Both the position numbers and the translations under genes were made by a program. The notes under the pieces were generated by a model. It saw only the letters and a program-made list of their open reading frames with translations. It ran no database searches and was not told the origin of the DNA. A stretch of DNA of 64,000 bases from Flaveria trinervia (Eukaryota > Streptophyta > Magnoliopsida > Asterales > Asteraceae): positions 118,482,930 through 118,546,929 of the forward strand of contig CM046444.1 of NCBI GenBank assembly GCA_025506515.1, read 5' to 3'. Shown here piece by piece: positions 26,028-35,822 of this stretch. How positions within the stretch are numbered: position 1 is the stretch's first letter; each line of letters opens with the position of its first letter.

Positions 26028-26729
26028 ATGGCATCGTCTTCGAGAGCTCCGGGTAAACGACCTGAATCACCTACACGATCTGAATCCCCACCTCCCGCAC
26101 CTGTACCTGATGATGGATTCGATTGGCCCCGACTGGCTTATCCCCGAGAGGAGATTGACTGGGATCAACCATTTGCATTGATGAAGCGTGATCCTCCGCG
26201 ACACTGGCGTTCCTATCCTAGGTTTGTTGACCATATCATGTTTAGGGAGCGGGTACCTGTTCCAAAGCCAAGGACTAGGAACAATGCCAATCAACCCATG
26301 TCTTCACTCCCACGAACGGCGCAGTCCAACGAGCAACTGATTGCTGCACTAATGGCTGCACTGGATACTGAACAACATCGCGTAAGGCGACTCACGGGTG
26401 ATGTCTGTACACTACAGCAAGAGGTGTACAACCTGAGACACCAATTGGATGAACTCGAGGAAGAACACGGGAAGACTCTGAACGGTTGTCACCATATGCA
26501 AGATGGTGTTATGGCGCTCCAAGGACGCGTGACTGCTCGTGAACAGCGGGACGCCGTAGCCGATAATAGGATTGCCATTTTAGAAGCTCAACTAGCGGCA
26601 CTTCAGATTGCTATAGCTCCTGCTCCTGCAGCAGACCCTGAGGATGAGGAGGATCCCGAGGAGGGACCCGAGGAAGAGGAACCGGAGGAGATGGAGGATG
26701 ATAGTGATGGGTCAGATGTTGTCGATTGA
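26028..26729 (+). CDS. Extra ORF upstream of gag in Gypsy-2, coiled-coil acidic protein
   Basis: 233 residues from ATG 26028 (MASSSRAPGKRPESP); the frame is open upstream only to a GTG. The first 40 residues are Ser/Pro-rich. The middle, about residues 100-200, has heptad-like stretches such as LQQEVYNLRHQLDELEEEH and looks coiled-coil. The last 35 are almost all Glu, Asp and Pro, ending DDSDGSDVVD. It lies between the primer site and gag on the element's sense strand and is uninterrupted although pol is broken. It matches no standard gag or pol domain that I recognise. A structural Gag accessory or RNA-binding partner is possible, but function is unknown. Confidence 0.7.
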   Translation: MASSSRAPGKRPESPTRSESPPPAPVPDDGFDWPRLAYPREEIDWDQPFALMKRDPPRHWRSYPRFVDHIMFRERVPVPKPRTRNNANQPMSSLPRTAQSNEQLIAALMAALDTEQHRVRRLTGDVCTLQQEVYNLRHQLDELEEEHGKTLNGCHHMQDGVMALQGRVTAREQRDAVADNRIAILEAQLAALQIAIAPAPAADPEDEEDPEEGPEEEEPEEMEDDSDGSDVVD

Positions 26730-27000
26730 CTTCTTTATATGACTTAGACTACGTAGTGTTTTCTTTTTGAAACCTATGTGGGAAGGGTTGTTTCCCCACA
26801 CGAACGACAAACTTCAATTTTGACATTGCTAAATACATTGTGACTCATTTGCAATTTATTTACTTTGGTTATTATTTTTGTTATGAATGTTGTGGTTGTG
26901 ATGATACGTTATTTCTTTTGTTTAATGTTTACTACGCTTCAATGAGTTAAATATGTTTGATGTTACTCATTATTGTATTTGTGAATGTAAAGTGAAAAGA

Positions 27001-28200
27001 ATGGACGCCCGTGGACGTGGACGTGGTCGTGGACGCGGACGTGGAACCGGAGAACAGGGGGGTGGTGCTATTAACATGACTCCCGCAGAATTGGCTGCTC
27101 TAATTAATGAGCATGTTCAGGCGGCAGTGGCTGCTGCCCACGCGGGTCAGCCAGCAGGTAAACAATGACAGAAAGACAAATCTGATATCCTTTATAATTG
27201 TAGGGGATGTCTGATTAATGTGTGTTGTGTTAAAACAGGACCACCAGTGTGTACATACAAGTCCTTCATGGACTGTAAACCACACACCTTAAGCGGTACA
27301 GAGGGTGCTGTAGGGCTTGTACGCTGGTTCGAGAAGACTGAGTCCGTCTTCTCCAAATGTAACTGTCCACCAGCGGATCAAGTAAAGTATGCCACTGGGA
27401 CTTTAGAGGGTGCTGCTCTGTCTTGGTGGAACGCGCAAGTCCAGATGCTTGGACAAGCGATGGCGAATGGACTTCCATGGGATGAGTTCAAAGCAATGAT
27501 GACCGAGGAGTACTGTCCTTGCAGTGAAGTACAGAAGTTAGAAATGGAGTTCTGGCAACTGAAAATGCAGGGCTCGGAAATTGAGGCTTACACCACCAGA
27601 ACCCATGAATTAGTAACTTTGTGCCCGGGAATGGTGAATGAGGTGCATAAAAGGATAGATCATTACATACGGGGATTGGTACCTGAAATCCAGAGTATGG
27701 TAACTGCTTCCAATCCAGCCACAATTCAGCAAGCCATCCAGCTAGCTCACAGGCTAACGACCAAGCCGTGGAGCAAGGACGTCTACCCAAACGGGGTGCT
27801 GTGGCAAGCGTGCCCGACAACAAAAGAAAGTGGGACAATGCCAACAACACCAAAGCATCATCATCTTCCAGTGGTCAACCTCAGTCTCAGCAGCAGCAAC
27901 AGCCGGTTCAGCAGCAACGGAGGTTGACAATAACCGTAACTCCAACCAGAAGCCTGCAAATAATCAAGGACCCAGTGGTTATGGTGGGAGACATCCGAAG
28001 TGTACTCGGTGTAATTACCATCATGTGGGAAGGTGTGATAGCTTCAAGTGTCAACATTGTGGAAAAATTGGACACGCTGCGAAGGATTGTCGTGGTGAAC
28101 TAATGAGGAGGCCACAACAACCTCAAGAAACTCCCAAGGGTGTTTTGAATGTGGAAAAGAAGGGCATTACAAGCAAAACTGCCCACAACTAAGGAGGAAC
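27001..28200 (+). pseudogene. Gypsy-2 gag with 81-bp intron-like segment and three zinc knuckles
   Basis: ATG 27001 starts an Arg-Gly repeat tail (MDARGRGRGRG). Read straight through, it stops after about 55 codons; removing the GT-AG segment 27158-27238 joins it in phase to the capsid core (VCTYKSFMDCKP, then WFEKTESVF, LSWWNAQV and EFWQLKMQG). After about 27755 the frame shifts twice. Nucleocapsid knuckles are an unusual CX2CX3HX3C at 28001-28036, a CX2CX4HX4C at 28049-28090 and a third CX2CX4HX4C at 28141-28182, the last in the protease frame. The product would package element RNA. Frameshifts outside the intron make this copy defective. Confidence 0.85.
27158..27238 (+). other. Intron-like 81-bp segment inside Gypsy-2 gag
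   Basis: CCAGCAG|GTAAAC at the left and TTAAAACAG|GACC at the right. Exon phases match: 27001-27157 leaves one base, and 27239-27240 completes GGA before CCA at 27241. Retained, it carries stops in the gag frame. No flanking direct repeat like that of the Gypsy-1 intron was seen. Confidence 0.65.
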
Positions 28201-31200
28201 AGAAATGGAAACAACAACCCCAACAACCACGGTAACAACAACAAAAATGGTAATAATAACAACAATGGTGGAAATGGCACTGGAAATGGCGGCAATAAAG
28301 ATGGAGCCAAGGGGAGAGCTTTCGTCATTGGCTCAGGTGAGGCTCTAAATGATCCCACAACTGTTACCGGTAGATTCTCTGTTAATGGTTGTTTTGCTAC
28401 GGTACTATTTGATACTGGAGCCGATAGGAGTTTTGTGTTCTTAAAATTCTGTAGTCTTTTAAGTGATATACCCTCTGCTTTAGAATCTAAATACACTGTG
28501 GAATTAGCCGACGGTAAACAAATCCATGTAACGCATATCCTTAAAGATTGTAAGATAGAACTTGCTGGTCATACTTTCGCTATAGATCTCATGCCTGTTA
28601 CGCTGGGGAGTTTTGATGTTGTGATAGGCATGGATTGGCTCTCTAGCAAGCAAGCGGAAGTCATATGTCACGAGAAGATCATACGGATTCCGGTTGGTGA
28701 TCAAACTCTTACCGTCAGAGGTGATAGAAGTGGTGCTGTGATAGGCATCATCTCATATATGAAAGCCCAAAAGTTGTTACGAAAGGGTCGTGTGGCTATC
28801 CTAGCACTTGTAACCGATAAGCAAAAGGAAGAAAAGAGAATGGAGGATATTCCCGTAGTACGCGACTTTCCAGAGGTGTTCCCAGAGGATCTACCTGGAT
28901 TACCACCTCACCGCCAAGTGGAATTCCAGATTGAGTTGACTCCCGGCGCAGCTCCGATTGCTAGGGCACCTTATCGATTAGCACTGAACGAATTACAGGA
29001 GTTGTCGTCACAACTTCAGGAGCTTTTGGATAAGGGCTTTATTCGACCTAGTACATCACCTTGTGGAGCTCCTGTTCTCTTTGTTAAGAAGAAGGATGGC
29101 ACATTCCGGATGTGCATCGATTATCGAGAGTTAAACAAAGTAACAGTCAAGAACCGATACCCTTTGCCTCGTATTGATGACTTGTTCGATCAGCTTCAAG
29201 GATCAAGCTATTACTCGAAGATTGACTTGAGATCTGGTTATCATCAACTCAGAGTTTGAGAAGAAGACATTCCCAAGACTGTATTTCGTACTCGTTATGG
29301 TCATTATGAGTTCTTGGTCATGCCTTTTGGGTTGACTAATGCACCTGCTGTGTTCATGGACCTCATGAACCGCGTGTGCAAACCTTATCTGGATCAGTTT
29401 GTCATTGTGTTCATCGATGATATACTGATATACTCTAGGACCAAGGAGGAGCATGAAGAACACTTGCAAATGATCTTGGAACTGTTGAAAAATGAGCAGC
29501 TGTATGCTAAATTCTCAAAGTGTGACTTTTGGATAAGAGAAGTACAATTCCTAGGTCATATTGTTAATGAGAAATGAATACACGTTGATCCTGCCAAAAT
29601 TGAGGCGATAAAGAATTGGACTACACCCAAAACGCTGAGCGAGATAAGACAATTTCTAGGATTAGCAGGATATTACCGCGATTCATAGAAGGATTTTCTA
29701 AGATCGCACAACCTCTCACAGCCTTGACTCACAAAGGAACGACATACAAATGGACTGAGAGTCAAGAATCAGCTTTCCAATTATTAAAACAAAAACTCTG
29801 TACTGCCCCGATATTAGCATTACCAGAGGGAACGGATGACTTTGTGGTGTATTGCGATGCATCCATTCAAGGATTGGGTTGTGTCTTGATGCAACGAGAT
29901 AAGGTGATAGCCTACGCCTCAAGACAACTTAAGGTTCATGAGAAGAACTATACTACCCATGACTTAGAATTGGGTGTAGTAGTTTTTGCCTTAAAGATCT
30001 GGAGACATTACTTGTACGGTACCAAGTGCACTATCTACACCGATCACAAGAGTCTTCAACATATCTTTGAACAAAAATAGTTGAATATGAGGCAGCGACG
30101 TTGGGTGGAACTACTAAATGATTATGATTGCGCAATTAAGTATCATCCGGGAAAGGTGAACGTAGTTGCCGATGCTTTAAGCAGGAAGGAAACAGCTAAA
30201 CCCCGACAGGTGCGAGCTTTACAGCTTACCATCAGTACCCAACTGCCCGAACAAGTTAAGGAGGCACAGATAGAAGCTTTAAAAGTAGAAAATATTGGTT
30301 CTGAATTGTTAAGGGGAATGGATAAGCAGCTAGTGGTGAAAGAGGATGGAATTCGGTATTTCATGGATAGACCTTGGGTGCCTGTTCATGGAAATTGAGA
30401 GATTTAGTTATGAGCGAGGCACACAAATCTATGTATTCTATACATCCTGGATCCGACAAGATGTATCATGACCTAAAGGCTCACTATTGGTGGCCTAACA
30501 TGAAAGCGGATGTAGCTACGTATGTGAGCAAGTGTTTGACCTGCTTGAAGGTAAAAGTGGAATATCAAAAACCATCCGGACTATTACAACAACCCGAGAT
30601 TCCAATATGGAAATGGGAACAGATCTCCATGGATTTTATTACTAAACTACCCCGGACTAGTACTGGTTGTGACACGATATGGGTTATTGTGGATCGATTG
30701 ACAAAGTCTGCTCATTTCCTTGCAATAAAGGAAACCGACAAGATGGAGAAATTAACTCGCCTGTACCTCAAGGAGATCGTTTCGAGACACGGTGTACCGA
30801 TCTCAATTATCTCTGACCATGACGCTCGTTTCACGTCACATTTTTGGCAATCATTGCAGAAAACTTTGGGTACACGTTTGGATATGAGTACTGCATATCA
30901 TCCATAGACGGATGGTCAGAGTGAGCGTACTATACAGACGTTGGAGGATATGCTACGTGCTTGTGTGATTGACTTCGGGAATAACTGGGAAATTCACATA
31001 CCATTGGTGGAGTTTTCTTATAACAACAGTTATCACACTAGTATACAGGCAGCACCTTTAGAGGCGCTGTATGGGAGAAAGTGTAGATCACCGGTTTGCT
31101 GGGCAGAAATTGGTGATAGTCAGATAACAGGTCCTGAGTTGATTCATGAGACAACGGAGAAGATTGTGCAGATACGGAACCGTATGGCTGCAGCGCGAGA

Positions 31201-31729
31201 CAGGAAAAAGAGTTATACTGACAAGAGACGGAAACCCTTAGAGTTTCAAGTTGGCGACAAGGTTTTGTTGAAAGTCTCACCATGGAAAGGCGTAGTTCGG
31301 TTTGGCAAACGAGGGAAACTAAATCCGAGGTACGTTGGACCATTTGAGATAGTGGAACGAATAGGTCCAGTAGCCTATCGATTAACCCTACCTGATTCGC
31401 TAAGTGGAATTCATGATGTATTTCACGTGTCAAACCTAAAGAAGTGCATAACTGATGAAACGACGGTCGTACCACTAGAAGAATTTCAAGTGGATGAACA
31501 ATTGCGTTTTATTGAAGAACCAGTTGAGGTGATGGACCGTGAGGTGAAAACACTTAAGCAAAGCAAGATACCTATTGTTAAAATCCGTTGGAATTCGCGA
31601 CGTGGACCGGAATTCACATGGGAACGGGAAGATCAAATGAAGCTTAAGTACCCTCAACTATTCGAAGGGACGATGCCAGCAGACGAAGGTATTGATTTAA
31701 ATTTCGGGACGAAATTTCTTTCAACATAG
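28201..31729 (+). pseudogene. Gypsy-2 pol: protease, RT, RNase H, integrase
   Basis: The frame is open from the third zinc knuckle through protease (DTGA at 28411-28422) into reverse transcriptase (VRDFPEVFPEDL, then FRMCIDYRELN), ending at a TGA at 29257. RT resumes in phase, with the catalytic FIDD at 29410-29421. Further stops are TGA 29575, TAG 30078, TGA 30396 and TAG 30905, with frame breaks near 29680 and 30390. RNase H includes VVYCDAS and YTDHKS. Integrase has HPGSDKMY, CLTC, SMDFITKLP, ISDHDARF and the TLEDML region. The C-terminal tail, ending near EFTWEREDQMK, completes the ORF. The proteins would reverse-transcribe and integrate the element. Two stops look like single C-to-T changes at CGA and CAG codons. 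Confidence 0.92.
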
Positions 31730-31873
31730 GGATGATGTGACAACTCATCCAAAACTCACTCGATTTCAATTTTTGTGTGCCAATGCAGTAGACCAGTGAT
31801 GGAAACCAGTGATGGAACACTCTCACCATGTAACGCAATTTTCGGGACGAAAATTCTTTCAACATGGGGATAA
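31701..31873 (+). other. Duplicated polypurine region before the Gypsy-2 3' LTR
   Basis: The motif TTCGGGACGAAA, CTTTCAACAT, GGGGATAA, TGTGACA occurs twice, at about 31703-31742 and 31840-31880, 138 bp apart. The second leads into the real LTR. The first leads into TGTGACAACTCATCC, which resembles the start of another LTR type. The stretch between also repeats CCAGTGATGGAA. Confidence 0.75.
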
Positions 31874-34087
31874 TGTGACATTCGGTAAATTTCCGTTACC
31901 AAACTCCGTTAGTTCCGTTAAGTCTTGTATACACGTGTCGTGAGCACACACTAATTGTCGTTAACGTTGGTGACCTAATAATAATTAATAATGTTACGTT
32001 ATTGGTAATCTAATTGATTATGTGATTATTTTGTTATGCTTATGTGTTTACACAATTTAAACGTTAACGGTGAATTTTATCGCGTAACGTGAAAACGCGT
32101 ATATTTAATTTGCCTATCTTGTGAGTTGTGGAAATAATGTAAATATTATTATTTTTGATTAAGAATGTTGGTATTATTAAGTTAAAACCTTTCAAAAGGT
32201 GTTTAAAAGAATAGTTTTATAAAATATAAAATAAAGGGGGTTAAGTGTAATTACCTAAAACTAAAACTTAACAAAATTAACAAACCCTAATCCCCCCCAA
32301 ACCCCAAATCGGCCGCAACCATCATCCCTCACCCCTCCAATTGCGATTTCAACCTAGAACTAGCCTACAAGCCAAGATTTTGATCGATTTCAAGCAATAC
32401 AACACGTAGGAATCATCAATTGCAAACTATAACACGTTTAAAGGTTAGATTTTTCGTGTTTTTGTGGATTTTTGTTGGTGGCCGAACCTTGGGTGCGAAA
32501 TTGACCCTCATGAGGTCGAATTGGATGTTGTTTGATGATGTTCGTATGTTAGTTAGATTGTATACATGTTAGTTAACGTCGATTATGCAAGAATTATATG
32601 TTTTTAGTGGATTGATCATGAACTTTGGTTGTATGCAAACCCTAATTCGAAAATGGCTTGATTATGTGAAGTTGATGATTGTTTGATGAATGTATGATGA
32701 TCAATAGGTTGTATGGATGTTAGGATACATTGATTTTTGCAAGAAATTGGTGAATTGGAATTGGTGTTCATAGGTTACTAATAATAGTAACTTTATTTGC
32801 ATGTAATGTTGAACTATGGATGATATGATGTTATGGATGTGTTCATGGTGATAATTAGATGTTAGATTGTTTTTGTGATCATTGGAAATTCAAGAACACA
32901 TGTTATAGTTCATACATTACTAAAGATAGTAACTTTTTAGGATATGAACTGATGAGTTATGATGTTTGAATGTTGTTGATCATGCTTAGATGATGATATG
33001 AGTTTGAATTGGTATGTTATTGATGAATCCATGAGTATATTGGGTATTTGATAGATTTTGGGATGTGCTTTCCCAAAGGGAAACTTTATTTATGTAAAAT
33101 GTGAAAGATGGTAGTTTGAACATATTTGGGATGTTAGGAGCATGTTAGTATGATCATGGATGAATTCTAATGTGGTAGAATATGATAATTTGGTTGTATG
33201 TGATGTTAGGATAATCATGAATGATATTTGGACACTTATGATCATGTATGATTTATATATGGTTTAGTAGTAGGACATCATGTTTGGGACTGGTAATTGA
33301 TTGTTGGAATGTTGTTGAATGCAAAGCATATTGATAATGAATATAGTTATGATCATCATACACGCGTGCGAATCTGAGGCCCCTACTTAGTAGGATTGGC
33401 AGGGTTTAGGATGTGAAGTCGTGAGTGGCTTCACATGGCATGTGGTGAATGGTTGATCTTTGTGTGACATGTTAGTTGTGTTATAGCTAGAGATATGTTA
33501 ATGTTCTAGATTCGCATGACCTGTATGATACTTGGTTGTATGATGATCTAAGTGTTACACCTAGATGATATAGCATACATATGATCTATTTGAATGTTAA
33601 CAATGCATAACATATGTGTATGATTACTTGAATGGTTTACAACACATAAAGTCACCAACGGGTCAAACGGGTCAACTAGGTCAAACATGTCTGTTTTGCA
33701 TGAAATCTTGAGTCCTTGGTTGTAGTGGACTTAGGGTTTCACATGTTCTTTGATTACACGTACTCATGCACTTATATGATCTAGGTAACCTCTGAAGGTT
33801 GTCTGTCTATTCTGTTTGCCAAGTCAAACCCTAGTTATCTATACGCATATCAGGTGAGTTCATGCCCACTCTTTATTTAATCTCTTTTGGGGGAGATAGC
33901 ATGCTGGTAAATCACAAACGCTTATATATTCAAGTTGTGTATAATATTATATAGTGTTGATATCATGGAAAAGTTCTCACACTTTCGAATTGTTAATATT
34001 GTCACGACCTGTAAGTCGTGGCAGGAGGCAACAACGTAACACAGTCAGCTTCAATTGCGAAATCACTATGAAATAATATTTACAGTT
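31874..34087 (+). repeat. Gypsy-2 3' LTR, truncated and internally deleted
   Basis: Starts TGTGACATTCGG and follows the 5' LTR closely. About 109 bp present in the 5' LTR are missing at about 34002, with ATTG at both deletion edges. At about 34083 the sequence switches to Cassandra LTR at TTTAC(A/T)GTTAA, so the last roughly 425 bp of the LTR are absent. Confidence 0.88.
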
Positions 34088-34600
34088 AAGCGTGCTCAGG
34101 TGGGAGCAGTCCAGGGATAGGTGACCTCCCTGGGAAGTTTTCACCTGGGCAACCAAAAGAAAACCCGTGAGCTCCTCGTGGCAAAGCGGACAATATTATT
34201 GATGCGAGGGGCCGGGTGTGACAGAATGGTATCAGAGCCACTCCTGTGCCGTTCGGGGTGTGGGACATACCTCACCAAGGATGGTGACTTCTCGGGCTCA
34301 TCGAGGACGATGAGTCCAAACAGGGGGTGCTTGTGACACCCTACACATATCCCACATCGGCCGTGGACAGGAGAGATTCTTGGTTCATAAGAAATGTCTG
34401 GTCTCTAACATCAACAACGCGTTTTGGGCGTATTGACTGTGGATGAGATGAGAACTCCACAGTTAAACGTGCTCAGGTGGGAGCAATCCAGGGATGGGTG
34501 ACCTCCCTGGAAAGTTTTCACCCGGGCAACCAAAAGCAATCCGTGCGCTCCTCGTGGGCAAAGCGGACAATATTGTTGATGCAAGGGGCCGGGTGTGACA
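34083..34600 (+). mobile_element. Cassandra-type TRIM element with 5S-rRNA-like LTRs, left LTR truncated
   Basis: Left LTR remnant 34083-34223 (141 bp), PBS TGGTATCAGAGCC at 34227-34239, an internal region of 108 bp with no coding capacity, a purine tract CAGGGGGTGCT, and a right LTR 34332-34600 (269 bp, TGTGACACC...GGTGTGACA). The left remnant corresponds exactly to the last 141 bp of the right LTR. Within the LTR, 34450-34525 closely resembles the 3' half of plant 5S rRNA (AACTCC, CAGTTAA, CGTGCTC, GGGATGGGTGACCTCCCTGG). Carrying a 5S-like segment in the LTR of a tiny non-coding element is the defining trait of Cassandra, whose 5S-like part has RNA polymerase III promoter elements. It would depend on proteins of other elements. 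Confidence 0.9.
34450..34525 (+). other. 5S-rRNA-like segment in the Cassandra right LTR
   Basis: AGAACTCC, CAGTTAA, CGTGCTC, GATGGGTGACCTCC and CTGGAAAGT follow the order of the internal-control and 3' region of plant 5S rRNA. The 5' half of 5S is absent, so this is not a functional 5S gene. The truncated left LTR keeps the same segment from CAGTTAA on. Confidence 0.85.
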
Positions 34601-34763
34601 TATACTTACATAACCCCTACATATACGTAACTATTAGTTGTATACTTTGTATATGTACTTACATATATATAACCTTTGGTATTCATGGTTTTCATTCATA
34701 ATATGGTTTTCAATGGAACCCTCTCCTATATATATATGTATATATATATATATATAATATATA

Positions 34764-34805
<42 letters not shown>

Positions 34806-35146
34806 TAAGTTCTATTGAAAACCCATGGTTATTGTAAAAACTATTTAACTAAATGTGGACCATTGATGAAACTCTTGTGGCATAAGATGATGCCAAGTGT
34901 TTCTTATCTTTGTTTAATAGAAAAGGCATAAATGTAATTTAACAAATCGACCAAATTCAAATTTAACAAACACATGACAAGTGTCCTCCCCTATATCTTT
35001 TTTTATATTTAAAAACGTTACCTCTTTTTTATTTAAACTCTTATAACTTTTTTATAAATTGTATTTTTTTATAAAAATTTCACCATTAAACTTATCATAT
35101 TTTTATATTTAATCCTACTATAGTATTGCAAAAAAAATGTTTCATC

Positions 35147-35822
35147 CGTACGGACCGTACGTAGTTACATCAGATTATAATGTTAATTCCTATGTTATCT
35201 TGCAAACGACAATTGATTATATAATCTTGCACTACCGTACCAAACTTTTACGCCCGATATTACACCTTCCAAATAACAATAACATCCTCATTACGACAAC
35301 CAAACAACCAACGATATTACATCATGTTATACTAATGTGATCTTTAGCAAAGTTGTAACAAAAAAATCTAGTTACACTTTTAAATACATGATATTACATC
35401 ACTCCAACAAAAAATAGCATAATCATTACAACAATCAAACAACATTACATCAACATAAACCAATGTAAACCAATATTAACTAATGTAAAATGATCTGTAA
35501 ACGCAATCGAATCATTAACCAATGTAAATCAAACGTTTTTTAAATGTAAACCATATGACATTACACCATGTCCTAATGACTTAGCACTACATCTGGAACA
35601 AAACAACCTAAAATATAAACCAATGTAAATAAAAAAAGTATTACTCGTACATAGCTACATCAAGTTACACTATTATACTATTTTAACATATAGCAAAATT
35701 GTCACGAAACTAGATTGTAAACTATTGTAAAATATTATAAACCATGTAAACCAATCTGTAACTTCAATATAAAATGGTATACTATAGATTTTGTTAAAAT
35801 TAATTAATGGCACAACTAGTAA
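35147..35822 (+). repeat. Block B, left copy (676 bp)
   Basis: Begins CGTACGGACCGTACG and ends AACTAGTAA. Nearly identical to 37649-38328. The sequence is dense in TGTAAACCAATG-like words. It joins the interior of an LTR at 35817-35822 through the shared hexamer TAGTAA. Confidence 0.92.

Larger units (their letters stand above)
23165..34087 (+). mobile_element. Gypsy-2: Ty3/Gypsy LTR retrotransposon
   Basis: Order: 5' LTR (23165-25888), PBS, a 233-codon extra ORF, gag with an intron-like segment and three zinc knuckles, protease, RT, RNase H, integrase, a duplicated polypurine region, and a 3' LTR that stops at about 34087 where Cassandra sequence begins. It is closely related to Gypsy-1 in pol but has different LTRs and gag start. 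The two LTRs differ by scattered substitutions and small indels, so it looks younger than Gypsy-1. Several stops and frameshifts disable pol. Confidence 0.9.
22897..34729 (+). mobile_element. MITE-B, first copy, split by Gypsy-2/Cassandra
   Basis: Left end TAGGGGAGATATCAAATG at 22897; the right end at 34729 is its inverted counterpart (TAGGAGAGGGTTCCATTG on the minus strand). The MITE parts are 22897-23164 and 34606-34729, about 392 bp in all. The break carries a TATAC duplication at 23160-23164 and 34601-34605. TA repeats flank it on both sides. Confidence 0.8.

Noticed and set aside
31038..31475. 145-codon minus-strand frame
   Set aside because: Shadow of the Gypsy-2 integrase frame.
34450..34525. 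A genuine 5S rRNA gene
   Set aside because: Only the 3' half of 5S is present, inside a TRIM LTR repeated in both LTRs, and no tandem 5S array is seen.
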